Shown piece after piece: positions 9,551-17,914 of a stretch of 64,000 bases of DNA; position 1 is the stretch's first letter, and each line of letters opens with the position of its first letter. The notes under the pieces are model-generated. The model was given only the letters and a program-made list of their open reading frames with translations, ran no database searches and was not told the origin of the DNA. Made by a program: the position numbers and the translations under genes. The DNA is taken from positions 248,001 through 312,000 of the forward strand of contig NZ_JAJTBB010000085.1 in the NCBI RefSeq assembly GCF_021287135.1, given 5' to 3'. This stretch comes from Acidovorax sp. GTDB taxonomy: Bacteria > Pseudomonadota > Gammaproteobacteria > Burkholderiales > Burkholderiaceae_C.

Positions 9551-9638
9551 GCCGCTGCGCTGGAGCCGCGCGCAAGCGTGGTCCAGGCTCCGGCGCATTC
9601 CCTACCGTTTTCCGTCCCGCCATCCCGAGGAGGTCCCC

Positions 9639-9872
9639 ATGGCCAAATGCGAAACCTGCGGCAATGAATACGACCGCACCTTTGAAGTCCACATCGAGGG
9701 CAAGACGCACACGTTCGACAGCTTCGAGTGCGCCGCCTACGAGCTGGCGCCGCGCTGCGCCCACTGCAGTGTTCCCATCCTGGGGCACGGCGTGCAAAAG
9801 GACGACGTCATGTTCTGCTGCAACCACTGCGCAACGGCCACCGGGGTGCGCGAGCTGCGCGACCGCGCCTGA
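9639..9872 (+). CDS. Small Cys-rich, probable zinc-binding protein
   Basis: A 77-residue protein with nine cysteines arranged as CETCGN, SFECAAYEL, PRCAHCSVPILGHG and MFCCNHCA. The pattern resembles prokaryotic metallothionein-like or TRASH/YHS-type zinc-binding small proteins, with His residues in GHG and NHC as further ligands. AGGAGG precedes the ATG at 9639 by a few bases, a very strong ribosome binding site. It lies 10 bp before the CBS gene, so the two are probably co-transcribed. A role in metal buffering or sensing is inference only. Confidence 0.8.
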   Translation: MAKCETCGNEYDRTFEVHIEGKTHTFDSFECAAYELAPRCAHCSVPILGHGVQKDDVMFCCNHCATATGVRELRDRA

Positions 9873-9882
9873 GGGGAAATCC

Positions 9883-10351
9883 ATGCGGACCGTGTCCCAG
9901 ATCATGACCCGTGGCATTCGTACCCTGGTCCCCGAAGACACCGTGACGGCCGCCGCCCAGGCCATGCGCGAACTGGACGTGGGCGCGCTGCCGGTGTGCG
10001 ACGGCACCCGCCTGGTCGGCATGGTGACTGACCGGGACATCGTCGTGCGCGGCGTGGCGCAGGAGCGCGTGGATGCGCCAGTGGCGGAGGTCATGTCCGA
10101 AGGCATGCTCTACTGCCGGGAGGACGGACGCCGCGCTCGAGTCCATGCGCAGCCAGCAGGTGCGCCGCCTGCCGGTGGTGGACAAGGACAATCGCCTGGT
10201 GGGCATGCTGTCGCTGGGCGACGTAGCCACCAAGGCCGATGGCACGGACACCGACGAGGCCGTGCGCGGCATTTCCGAGCCCTCCGAGCCCAACCGCAGC
10301 GGCCAGTCGGCGGCCAGCGGCACGGCGGGCGGGGGGCAGACGGCGCGCTGA
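9883..10351 (+). pseudogene. CBS-domain protein interrupted by a frameshift
   Basis: The first 80 codons encode a CBS pair start: MRTVSQIMTRGIRTLVPEDT, REDLVGALP-like ELDVGALPVCDG, GMVTDRDIVVRG and VAEVMSEGMLYCRED. After about position 10120 the family sequence continues only in the next frame, as DAALESMRSQQVRRLPVVDK and then RLVGMLSLGDVATK, ending at 10351. The shift lies between 10117 and 10130, in CGGGAGGACGGACGCC, and is equivalent to one inserted or two deleted bases. Read straight through, the first frame would run to 10686 with unrelated residues. Intact relatives are about 150 residues with two CBS motifs that sense adenylates. It could be a real pseudogene or a sequencing error. Confidence 0.8.
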
Positions 10352-10367
10352 GGAGGTTTGGCGGCCG

Positions 10368-10727
10368 TTACAGCCGTTCCTTGGCGTACGACCCGCGGTC
10401 CATGTCCACCACTTCCACGCTGAGCTGCACCATCACGCCCTGGGGGCGGGGGGTGCGCTCGCGCAGCACGTCGGCGATGCGCGCGGACAGTTCCTTCTTC
10501 GCCTCGGGCGAGCGGCCGGCCAGCAGGCGCAGCTGCGCGTGCACAAAGGCCCGCTGGGCCGGCGCGGTGCCGATCTCGAAGCTGTCCGCCACGATAAAGC
10601 GGCTTTTCAGGTCGGCCTCGTCCTGCACCTCCGGGTGGGCGCAGAGGGTGGCGTTCAGCGCCGCCAGGGTCTCTGCCTCGGGGTAGTGGGGCAGGTTGGC
10701 GGAGTATTCAATGGTGAGGTGGGGCAT
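10368..10727 (-). CDS. 5-carboxymethyl-2-hydroxymuconate Delta-isomerase family protein
   Basis: A 119-residue tautomerase-superfamily protein. After Met removal the N-terminal residue is Pro (MPHLTIEYSANLP), the catalytic base of this superfamily, and the C-terminal half (VMVQLSVEVVDMDRGSYAKE) matches the CHMI/HpcD type. CHMI acts in homoprotocatechuate breakdown, isomerising 5-carboxymethyl-2-hydroxymuconate. No other genes of that pathway are next to it, so a general isomerase role is possible. It converges with the broken CBS gene; the stops are 16 bp apart. Confidence 0.82.
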   Translation of the reverse strand: MPHLTIEYSANLPHYPEAETLAALNATLCAHPEVQDEADLKSRFIVADSFEIGTAPAQRAFVHAQLRLLAGRSPEAKKELSARIADVLRERTPRPQGVMVQLSVEVVDMDRGSYAKERL

Positions 10728-10799
10728 GGGAGGTCCGTTCGGTGCCGCGAGGGCGGCGCGCCAGTGTACGGGCGGGGCCCGGCCGCTGGTGGCAGTGGG

Positions 10800-11474
10800 T
10801 CATGCCCAGTGCGGCGGCAGGGTCAGGGCCAGGCTGCGCGCTTCTGGCAGGTCCTGGTAGGGCACGTCGGCCCACAGCGGCGCTTCCAGCCGGGGGCGTA
10901 GGCAGGCCACGGTCTCGTCGGCGGCCTCCACGCCGGGTTCAGTGCGGTTGGCCACCCAGCCGGCCAGCGTGAGCCCGCGCGCGCGAACCGCCTCGGCGGT
11001 GAGCAGTGCATGGTTCAGGCAGCCCGGGCGCAGGGCCACCACCAGCACCACCGGCAGGGCCAGGGCCTGGGCCAGGTCGGCGCCGGTGAGCGTGTCGGAA
11101 AGCGGCTCCAGAAAGCCGCCCGCGCCCTCCACCACCACCGCGTCGGTATGGGCCGCCAAGGTCTGGTACGCCCCGACCAGCGCGGCCAGGTCCACATGCA
11201 CGCCGGCCCGCGCCGCCGCGATGTGGGGCGGCAGGCAGTCGTGCAGCAGCACCGGGTTGTCCAGCGTAGGCGGCGCGGCCACGGTGGAGGCGGTGCGCAG
11301 GGCGATCACGTCTTCGCTGGCCCAGTCCTCGCCCCAGGGCACCACGCCCGTGGCCACGGGCTTCATGCCCACCACGCGGCGGTGGTGGCGTGCCAGGGTG
11401 TGCAGCAGGGCCGCTGCCACCAGCGTCTTGCCGACGCCGGTGTCGGTGCCGGTCACAAAACATCCAACCGTCAT
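10800..11474 (-). CDS. bioD: ATP-dependent dethiobiotin synthetase
   Basis: Closes the ureido ring of dethiobiotin from DAPA, CO2 and ATP. The 224-residue protein has the P-loop FVTGTDTGVGKTLVAAAL, the substrate lysine segment GMKPVATG, the VVEGAGGFLEPL motif and the C-terminal NRTEP nucleotide motif. It starts 38 bp after the nadB stop on the same strand, so nadB-bioD may be one transcript. Other biotin genes (bioA, bioF, bioB) are not present in this window. Confidence 0.94.
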   Translation of the reverse strand: MTVGCFVTGTDTGVGKTLVAAALLHTLARHHRRVVGMKPVATGVVPWGEDWASEDVIALRTASTVAAPPTLDNPVLLHDCLPPHIAAARAGVHVDLAALVGAYQTLAAHTDAVVVEGAGGFLEPLSDTLTGADLAQALALPVVLVVALRPGCLNHALLTAEAVRARGLTLAGWVANRTEPGVEAADETVACLRPRLEAPLWADVPYQDLPEARSLALTLPPHWA

Positions 11475-11512
11475 CGTGCGGTCTCCTCCTCGGGATTGTT
11501 CGGGGGTGCCGC

Positions 11513-13099
11513 TCAGGCGGCGGGCGGCACGAGGATGGTGGGGGCCGCTGGCGCCGCCAGGTCGGGGTAGTCGCGGCTGTAGTGCAGGCCCCGGCTCTCG
11601 CGGCGCAGCTGGGCGCTTTTCACGATCAGGCCGGCCACCTGCACCAGGTTGCGCAGCTCCAGCAGGTCGCGCGTGACGTGAAAGTGCGCGTAGAACTCCT
11701 GGATCTCGGCCTGCAGCATGGCGATGCGGTGGGCGGCGCGCTCCAGGCGCTTGTTGGTGCGCACGATGCCCACGTAGTCCCACATGAAGCGGCGCAGCTC
11801 GTCCCAGTTGTGCGAGATGACCACGCACTCGTCGGCATCGGTCACGCGGCTGTCGTCCCACGCGGGCACGGTGGGCAGTTCTGTGGTTGGGGCTGCCGCG
11901 ATCGCCTGGGCGGCGGCTCGGGCGAACACCATGCATTCCAGCAGCGAATTGCTGGCCAGCCGGTTGGCGCCGTGCAGGCCGGTGCAGGCCACCTCGCCCA
12001 CGGCATACAGGCCGGGCAGGTCGGTGCGGCTGGCCAGGTCGGTCAGCACGCCGCCGCAGGTGAAGTGGGCGGTGGGCACCACGGGGATGGGCTCGCGGGT
12101 GATGTCGATGCCCAGCGACGCGCAGTGCGCCAGGATGTTCGGGAAGTGCTCTTGCAGGAAGGCGGGGCTCTGGTGCGAGATGTCCAGGTGCACGCAGTCC
12201 AGGCCGTGCTTCTTCATCTCGAAGTCGATGGCGCGGGCCACCACGTCGCGCGGGGCCAGTTCGGCCCGCGGGTCGTGGTCCAGCATGAAGCGCCTGCCGC
12301 CGGCCGACGGGGGCAGCTTGAGCTGCCCGCCTTCGCCGCGCACGGCCTCGCTGATGAGGAAGGACTTTTCGTGCGGGTGGTACAGCCCCGTGGGGTGGAA
12401 CTGGATGAACTCCATGTTCGCCACGCGGCAGCCCGCGCGCCAGGCGGCGGCAATGCCATCGCCCGTGGCGGTGTCGGGGTTGGTGGTGTACAGGTACACC
12501 TTGCCCGCGCCGCCGGTGGCCAGGATGGTCTGCGGCGCGCGGAAGGTCACGACCTCGTCGGTGTCGCTGTCCAGCGCGTACAGCCCCAGGCAGCGGTGGC
12601 CGGGCAGGCCCAGCTTGCGCGTGGTGATCAGGTCCACCAGCGTGTGCTGCTCGAACAGCGTGATGCCGGGCGTGCTGCGCACCACGTCGATCAGCGTGCG
12701 CTGCACGGCCGCGCCCGTGGCGTCGGTCACGTGGGCGATGCGCCGCGCGCTGTGGCCGCCCTCGCGCGTGAGGTGCAACTGGTCGCCTTCCAGCGTGAAG
12801 GGCACGCCCAGCCCGCGCAGCCAGGCGATGGACTCGGGTGCGTTCTCCACCACGAAGCGCGTGGTGGCCAGGTCGCACAGGCCGGCCCCCGCGACCAGCG
12901 TGTCCTGGATGTGGGCGGCAAAGCTGTCGTCGTCGGCCAGCACGGCGGCAATGCCGCCCTGGGCCCAGGCGCTGGAGCCGTCGTGCAGGGTGCGCTTGGT
13001 GATCACGGCCACGCGGTGCGTGGGCGCCAGGTGCAGGGCGGCCGAGAGGCCTGCAAGGCCGCTGCCTACGATGAGGACGTCAAAATCGTGGGATGCCAT
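11513..13099 (-). CDS. nadB: L-aspartate oxidase
   Basis: Oxidises aspartate to iminoaspartate, the substrate of NadA. The 528-residue flavoprotein starts with MASHDFDVLIVGSGLAGLSA (FAD-binding GxGxxG), then LHDGSSAWAQGGIAAVL, the active-site type segment QFHPTGLYHP, EAVRGEGG, HFTCGGV and the C-terminal helical domain ending PPAA. The ATG at 13099 is preferred to one 25 codons upstream. bioD lies downstream on the same strand. Its partners nadA and nadC are on the other strand near 5 kb. Confidence 0.96.
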   Translation of the reverse strand: MASHDFDVLIVGSGLAGLSAALHLAPTHRVAVITKRTLHDGSSAWAQGGIAAVLADDDSFAAHIQDTLVAGAGLCDLATTRFVVENAPESIAWLRGLGVPFTLEGDQLHLTREGGHSARRIAHVTDATGAAVQRTLIDVVRSTPGITLFEQHTLVDLITTRKLGLPGHRCLGLYALDSDTDEVVTFRAPQTILATGGAGKVYLYTTNPDTATGDGIAAAWRAGCRVANMEFIQFHPTGLYHPHEKSFLISEAVRGEGGQLKLPPSAGGRRFMLDHDPRAELAPRDVVARAIDFEMKKHGLDCVHLDISHQSPAFLQEHFPNILAHCASLGIDITREPIPVVPTAHFTCGGVLTDLASRTDLPGLYAVGEVACTGLHGANRLASNSLLECMVFARAAAQAIAAAPTTELPTVPAWDDSRVTDADECVVISHNWDELRRFMWDYVGIVRTNKRLERAAHRIAMLQAEIQEFYAHFHVTRDLLELRNLVQVAGLIVKSAQLRRESRGLHYSRDYPDLAAPAAPTILVPPAA

Positions 13100-13243
13100 A
13101 GAGGTCCGTCGTTGCCTTGGAAAGGGGCGCGACTTCAGGCGGGGGCCACCGTGGAACTGGCTTCGCCAGGCCACCGGTGGCGTCCCCCTCCCGAAGGAGA
13201 GGGGGAAGGCGCCGAAGGCGACTCAGGGGGTGTCATGCCGGTG

Positions 13244-14107
13244 TCATGCCGGGGTATAGGCGAGGCGCACGTAGATGGGTGCAAACGCTTCGGCCTGCGT
13301 GATCTCGATCAGCGTTTCCTTGGCCAGCTCCAGCAGCGCGATGAAGGTGACCACCAGCACGGTGCTGCCGTCTTCGGGATGGAACAGCTCTTCAAACTCC
13401 ACAAAGCGCCGGCCCTGCAGCGTCTTGAGCACCATGCTCATGTATTCGCGCACGCTCAGCTCTTCGCGCGTGATCTTGTGGTGCTGCACGAGCTTGGCGC
13501 GCTTCAGGATGTCGCGCCAGGCCTCCTGCAGGTCCACCACGTGCACGTCCGGAAAGCGCGGCTGCAGGCTTTGCTCGATGTACACCTGGGCCTTGAGGAA
13601 GTCGCGCCCGTACTGCGGCAGGTTGGCCAGGCGCATGGCGGCCATCTTCATCTGCTCGTATTCGAGCAGGCGGCGCACCAGCTCGGCGCGCGGGTCCTCG
13701 GGCTCCTCGCCGCCCTCCTGCTTCTTGGGCGGCAGTAGCATGCGCGACTTGATCTCGATGAGCATGGCTGCCATCAGCAGGTACTCGGCCGCCAGCTCCA
13801 GGTTGCGGCTGCGGATCTCGTCCACATACGCCAGGTACTGCTTGGTCACCCCGACCATGGGGATGTCCAGGATGTTGAAGTTCTGCTTGCGGATCAGGTA
13901 CAGCAACAGGTCCAGCGGGCCTTCAAAGGCCTCCAGGAAGACCTCCAGCGCGTCGGGCGGGATGTACAGGTCCTGCGGCAGCGCAAACAGCGGCTCGCCG
14001 TACAGGCGCGCCAGGGCCACCTGGTCGACCACCTCGGGCATGCCGGCGGCGTCCAGCGCAGCGCCCAGGGGCACATCGGCCCCGTCGGCGTCGTTCGCGG
14101 TGGTCAT
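13244..14107 (-). CDS. scpA: Segregation and condensation protein A
   Basis: Kleisin subunit that bridges SMC heads together with ScpB in chromosome condensation. The 287-residue acidic protein shows the N-terminal FLEAFEGPLDLLLYLIRKQN and ILDIPMVGVTKQYLAYV, followed by NLELAAEYLLMAAMLIEIKS and the C-terminal winged-helix segment FVEFEELF. Its stop codon lies in an 11-bp tandem duplication (GTGTCATGCCG twice, 13230-13251). Repeat copy B lies directly upstream of the start. scpB is not in this window. Confidence 0.93.
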   Translation of the reverse strand: MTTANDADGADVPLGAALDAAGMPEVVDQVALARLYGEPLFALPQDLYIPPDALEVFLEAFEGPLDLLLYLIRKQNFNILDIPMVGVTKQYLAYVDEIRSRNLELAAEYLLMAAMLIEIKSRMLLPPKKQEGGEEPEDPRAELVRRLLEYEQMKMAAMRLANLPQYGRDFLKAQVYIEQSLQPRFPDVHVVDLQEAWRDILKRAKLVQHHKITREELSVREYMSMVLKTLQGRRFVEFEELFHPEDGSTVLVVTFIALLELAKETLIEITQAEAFAPIYVRLAYTPA

Positions 14108-14109
14108 GG

Positions 14110-14166
14110 TGCTATGATTTTGTTAGCGTCCAGCGCTTGTTGGTCAAGCGCTGGAGGCCATTTGGA
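14110..14166 (+). repeat. Dispersed palindromic repeat, copy B
   Basis: TGCTATGATTTTGTTAGCG, then AGCGCTTGTTGGTCAAGCGCT stem-loop, then GGAGGCCATTTGGA. It fills the 62-bp gap between the DUF3460 gene and scpA, both on the minus strand, so it would lie within their shared transcript if they are co-transcribed. Confidence 0.75.
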
Positions 14167-14169
14167 CGG

Positions 14170-14376
14170 TCAGTCCGCGTTGGTCTGGTAGACGTAGGGC
14201 TTTTGCACCACGCGGCCTTGGCGGTACTCGTTCCAGATGGTGCGGTCCACCTGCTTGTCCCACAGCAGCGCACGGCCCGTCTGCTGCTGCTGTTCCAGCT
14301 CGGGCCGGCTGGCCTTGAGCTGGTTGATGAACTGGGTGGCGTCGGACTGGTAGTCGGGGCGGCGGAAAATGGACAT
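14170..14376 (-). CDS. DUF3460 family protein
   Basis: A 68-residue soluble protein starting MSIFRRPDYQSDATQFINQL with a C-terminal NEYRQGRVVQKPYVYQTNAD. This matches the small DUF3460 family found in betaproteobacteria. It contains a QQQQ run and no membrane segment. It lies just upstream of scpA on the same strand, an arrangement I have seen in related genomes. The function is unknown. Confidence 0.85.
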   Translation of the reverse strand: MSIFRRPDYQSDATQFINQLKASRPELEQQQQTGRALLWDKQVDRTIWNEYRQGRVVQKPYVYQTNAD

Positions 14377-14418
14377 GGACAGTTAACCTCTTTCGATGAA
14401 TTTTACCGGGACGAATCT

Positions 14419-14934
14419 ATGCGCTTGAGAATCCGTGCCGCGGCCCTGGCCGCCGCCGCCACCCTGGGCCTGCTGGCCCTGGCCGCCTGCGACCCGCAGC
14501 GCCTCAGCGAGCTGAAGGAGGGCGTCTCCACCGAAGCCGATGTGCGCGACCGCTTCGGCGCCCCCGAAAACGTGTGGGACGAGCCCGGCGGCGCCCGCAC
14601 GTTTGAATACAACCGCCAGCCCGCCGGCCAGGTCAACTACATGATCACGCTGGGCGCTGACGGCCGGCTGGTGGCCGTGCGCCAGGTGCTCACGCCCGAA
14701 AACTTTGCCCAGGTGCAGCCCGGCATGGGCATGGACGCCGTGCGGCGGCTGCTGGGCAAGCCCGCCAAGGTCACGCCCTACGAGCTCAAGCGCGAAACCC
14801 ACGCCGACTGGCGCTACCAGGCGGCGCCCAACCAGTCCAAGGTGTTCACCGTGGTCTACGGGCCCGAGCACACGGTGCTGCGCACCCAGACGGGCGAAGA
14901 CCTGGACGCGCCGGAATTCAAGGGCGGCAAGTAA
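14419..14934 (+). CDS. SmpA/OmlA (BamE-like) domain lipoprotein
   Basis: A 171-residue outer-membrane lipoprotein candidate. The signal peptide ends in LALAAC (lipidated Cys24). Two copies of the BamE/OmlA-like beta unit follow: LKEGVSTEADVRDRFGAP with NVWDEPGG, then VQPGMGMDAVRRLLGKPAKV. Each has the helix-turn and Gly-x-Pro signature of this fold. It is shorter in its architecture than a true BamE next to fur, so it is best called BamE-like, with a role in envelope assembly inferred. The start at 14419 gives a good signal peptide; the longer upstream frame does not. It converges with the SulP gene. Confidence 0.82.
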   Translation: MRLRIRAAALAAAATLGLLALAACDPQRLSELKEGVSTEADVRDRFGAPENVWDEPGGARTFEYNRQPAGQVNYMITLGADGRLVAVRQVLTPENFAQVQPGMGMDAVRRLLGKPAKVTPYELKRETHADWRYQAAPNQSKVFTVVYGPEHTVLRTQTGEDLDAPEFKGGK

Positions 14935-14969
14935 GGCCAGCGCCAGGGCGCCCGGCCGGTCCGTTCAGA

Positions 14970-16655
14970 TCAGACCGGCAGGTCTTCCAGCCCCTGCGCG
15001 GCCAGCCGCGCGGCAAAGCCCGAGCGCTCCATGAGCGAGCGCGGCTGCTCGGGTGCGTTCTGCACGAGCAGCCGGCCGCCACGCGCCGCCACGGCCTTGA
15101 GGACCTGCGCCAGCGCGTCCAGCCCCGTGGTGTCCAGCACCACCAGGTCGCGTGCGTCCAGCACCACGTCCATGCCGGGCGGCCCGGCCTCCACCGCCTG
15201 CAGGATGGGGTCGATCTTGGCGGCGGCGCCAAAGAACAGCGCGCCGCGCAGGCGCCAGGCGGCCACGGGGCGCGGGCCCGGCGGCAGGGCGGCATCCCCG
15301 GCGGGCAGCGGCGGCTCCGGCAGCCGCTCCACGCGGAACTGCTCGCCCATGCGCCGCACGAACAGGGCGCAGGCCATGAACAACCCGGCTTCCACCGCCA
15401 CCGTCAGGTCGAACACCACCGTGAGCAGGAAGGTGCCCAGCATCAGCAGCCGGTAGTGGTTGGTGAAGTGGCGCAGGCGCAAGAACTCGTGCCACTCGCC
15501 CATGTTCCACGCCACGGACAGCAGGATGCCCGCCAGCACGGCCAGCGGAATGTGCAGCGCCAGCGGCGCCGCCACCAGCACGATCACCGCCAGGGTGACG
15601 GCATGCACCATGCCTGCCACGGGCGAGGTGGCACCGGCGCGCAGGTTGGTGACGGTGCGCGCAATGGTGCCGGTGGCCGGCATGCCGCCAAAGAAGGGCA
15701 CCACCAGGTTGGCCACGCCCAGGGCCACCAGTTCCTGGTTGGGGTCGTGCTTCTGATGGTGCGGGTCGGTGGCCAGCTGGTCGGCCACCCGGGCGCACAG
15801 CAGGGATTCGATGGCGCCCAGCAGCGCAATGGTGACGGTGGGCGTGACCAGCAGCCGCACCGTGTCCCACGAAAAATCCGGCAGCGCGAAGACCGGCAGT
15901 GCCTGCGGAATGCCGCCAAACCGGGTGCCGAGGGTCTCCACGGGGAACTTCAGCGCCCAGGACAGCAGGCTCAGCGTGACCAGTGCCACCACCGGCGCGG
16001 GGACGCGGGCAAAGGTGCGCACCGTGTGCCGCTCCAGCACCTGCATCATCGGCGAGCCTGTCATCGTGAGCCGGGGCCACAGGAAGAGCCCGGCCACGCA
16101 CGCCGTGCCCAGGCCGAAAGCGTAGGGGTTGAAACTGCCCAGGTGCCGCGCCAGCGTGTCGATCTGCGAGAAAAAATTGCCCGGCATGCGGTCGATGGAC
16201 AGGCCCAGCCAGTCCTTCACCTGCGACAGCGCAATCAGCACCGCGATGCCGTTGGTAAAGCCGATGACGATGCTCACCGGCACGAAGCGCACCAGCGTGC
16301 CCAGGCGGAACAGCCCCAGCAGCACCAGCAGCACGCCCGCGCAGGCGGTGGCAATCAGCAGGTTGGCCAGGCCGTAGCGCTCGACGATGCCGTACACGAT
16401 CACGATGAACGCGCCCGCCGGCCCGCCGATCTGCACGTTGGTGCCGCCCAGGGCCGAGATCAGGAACCCCGCGATGATGGCCGTCCACAGCCCCGCCTCG
16501 GGCTTGAGCCCGCTGGCGATCGCAAACGCCATGGCCAGCGGCGGCGCCACGATGCCCACCGTGACGCCTGCGCCCACGTCGGCCAGCCAGCGGTTGCGGT
16601 TGTAGTGGCGCAGGGCGTTGAGCAGGCGGGGGTGGAAGGCAGGCGAAAACGGCAT
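14970..16655 (-). CDS. SulP-family inorganic anion transporter with STAS domain
   Basis: A 561-residue inner-membrane protein. The N-terminal two thirds are strongly hydrophobic with about ten to twelve membrane segments, including the SulP signatures ADVGAGVTVGIVAPPLAMAF and GLWTAIIAGFLISALGGTNV, plus FGGMPATGTIARTVTNLRAG. The C-terminal 110 residues form a STAS domain with VVLDARDLVVLDTTGLDALA. SulP proteins carry sulfate, bicarbonate, dicarboxylates or other anions; the substrate here cannot be told from sequence. The ATG at 16655 is preferred to starts further upstream that add Arg/Pro-rich residues. Confidence 0.9.
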   Translation of the reverse strand: MPFSPAFHPRLLNALRHYNRNRWLADVGAGVTVGIVAPPLAMAFAIASGLKPEAGLWTAIIAGFLISALGGTNVQIGGPAGAFIVIVYGIVERYGLANLLIATACAGVLLVLLGLFRLGTLVRFVPVSIVIGFTNGIAVLIALSQVKDWLGLSIDRMPGNFFSQIDTLARHLGSFNPYAFGLGTACVAGLFLWPRLTMTGSPMMQVLERHTVRTFARVPAPVVALVTLSLLSWALKFPVETLGTRFGGIPQALPVFALPDFSWDTVRLLVTPTVTIALLGAIESLLCARVADQLATDPHHQKHDPNQELVALGVANLVVPFFGGMPATGTIARTVTNLRAGATSPVAGMVHAVTLAVIVLVAAPLALHIPLAVLAGILLSVAWNMGEWHEFLRLRHFTNHYRLLMLGTFLLTVVFDLTVAVEAGLFMACALFVRRMGEQFRVERLPEPPLPAGDAALPPGPRPVAAWRLRGALFFGAAAKIDPILQAVEAGPPGMDVVLDARDLVVLDTTGLDALAQVLKAVAARGGRLLVQNAPEQPRSLMERSGFAARLAAQGLEDLPV

Positions 16656-16979
16656 GGCGTATCCAGTGTAGTGAGCCCGCCCTGAAGTGCAACCGGCACG
16701 GCCGCGGCGGGCGGCCGCAGCGTGGCACCGGTGCCAGGGAGGGGCGGCCGGCGCGCGCATGGACGCCGGCCTGCTCATTTAATGATAGCTTCTCGCGCTT
16801 TGCCAGAAAGCGCTGGAGCCGGATTTCTCTTCGATTCTCTGCGGCGCGAGCCCCCGGCGCCGGGGGCATTCGCCCACAATCACCCTGTCTGCACGCTGCC
16901 GCGCCCGCCACCACCCTGGCATGTGGCTTGCAATGCCTGTGTTTGCCCTGCCCCACGCCGAAGCCGCCGCCCTCCGCCC
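16656..16979. other. Divergent intergenic region between sulP-type and yitT-type genes
   Basis: A 324-bp stretch without a credible gene. It holds repeat copy C (16777-16828) and otherwise GC-rich sequence. The promoters of the two divergent genes must lie here but I see no convincing -35/-10 pair. Confidence 0.5.
16777..16828 (+). repeat. Dispersed palindromic repeat, copy C
   Basis: ATTTAATGATAGCTTCTC, then GCGCTTTGCCAGAAAGCGC stem-loop, then TGGAGCCGGATTTC. It lies in the divergent intergenic region, 152 bp before the YitT-type start. Confidence 0.75.
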
Positions 16980-17603
16980 ATGTCCACTCCCGATACTCCG
17001 TTGCCCCCTTCGCTGCGCCACGGCACCTTTGAAGATGCGCAGGCCTTGTTTGCCGGCACGCTGTTCGTGGCCATGGCGCTCATGCTGTTCAACCAGGCGG
17101 GGCTGCTGGTGGGCGGCACGGCCGGGGTGGCGTTTTTGCTGCACTACGTCACCGGCGTTTCGTTCGGCAAGCTGTTCTTTGCGGTGAATCTGCCGTTCTA
17201 CTGGTTTGCCTGGACGCGCATGGGGCGCGAGTTCACGGTCAAGACCTTCCTGTGCGTCGGCCTGCTGTCCTTGCTGACCGAGCTGTTCCCGCACGTCATG
17301 CATGTGGACTACCTCAACCCCCTGTTTGCCGCCGTGCTGGGCGGGCTGCTGCTGGGCACGGGCTGCCTGTTCCTGGCCCGCCACCACTCCAGCCTGGGGG
17401 GCGCCACCGTGGTGTCGCTGTACCTGCAGCACCGCTACGGCCTGCGCGCAGGCATGGTGCAGATGATGATCGACGGCACCGTGGTGCTGGCGGCCCTGTT
17501 CGTGGTGCCGATGGAGCGCGTGGCCTACTCGGTGCTGGCCGTGCTGGTGATGAGCGGGTTCTTGTGGATCAGCCACCGGCCCGGGCGGTACGTGGGGCAT
17601 TGA
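16980..17603 (+). CDS. YitT-family membrane protein
   Basis: A 207-residue inner-membrane protein with about five to six hydrophobic segments, including LFAGTLFVAMALMLFNQAGL and LLVGGTAGVAFLLHYVTG, then LFFAVNLPFYWFAW. A Gly-rich GGLLLGTGCLFLARHHSSLG with GGATVVSLYLQ is typical of the YitT (DUF161) family. Some relatives carry a C-terminal DUF2179 cytosolic domain, which is absent here. The function in transport is not established. Confidence 0.8.
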   Translation: MSTPDTPLPPSLRHGTFEDAQALFAGTLFVAMALMLFNQAGLLVGGTAGVAFLLHYVTGVSFGKLFFAVNLPFYWFAWTRMGREFTVKTFLCVGLLSLLTELFPHVMHVDYLNPLFAAVLGGLLLGTGCLFLARHHSSLGGATVVSLYLQHRYGLRAGMVQMMIDGTVVLAALFVVPMERVAYSVLAVLVMSGFLWISHRPGRYVGH

Positions 17604-17914
17604 AACCGGCGCTGGTGGTCCATTTGACGGCAACCTGACGCCCCCGCACGGGGCACTGCGGAACCTCGTCGGGTTACGCCCGTTGGGCTAACCCGACCTA
17701 CGCGGCTGGGGTTTTATGTTTCTGTTTCGATAGCTTTCAGCGCATACGGGGTATGCCCTAGCAGCCGATTGGGTCCTCAACCCGTAGGTCGGGTTTGCCC
17801 GCCAGGGCGTAACCCGACACCACCCCACGGGGCGCGGTGCAGCCACGTCGGGTTACGCCCTGCGGGCTAACCCGACCTACGAGGGTAAGGCTGCTGCTGA
17901 CGCTACCCGGCCTC
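17604..17914. other. Intergenic region with REP-like palindromes
   Basis: A 311-bp stretch between a YitT-type gene and a small minus-strand gene; the two genes converge. It holds three REP-like palindromes (17667-17702, 17783-17818, 17846-17881) and a degenerate relative of the dispersed repeat (about 17715-17772, with GATAGCTTTCAGCGC and CCTAGCAGCCGATTGGG). I see no gene. Confidence 0.7.
17667..17881. repeat. Cluster of three REP-like palindromes
   Basis: Copies at 17667-17702 and 17846-17881 read CGTCGGGTTACGCCC, a 3-4 base loop, then GGGCTAACCCGACCTACG. The copy at 17783-17818 has the opposite orientation (CGTAGGTCGGGTT... AACCCGAC). The alternating orientation recalls BIME-type clusters. 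GTAGGTCGGGTTA palindromes of this kind are widespread REP-like elements in proteobacteria. Confidence 0.85.
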
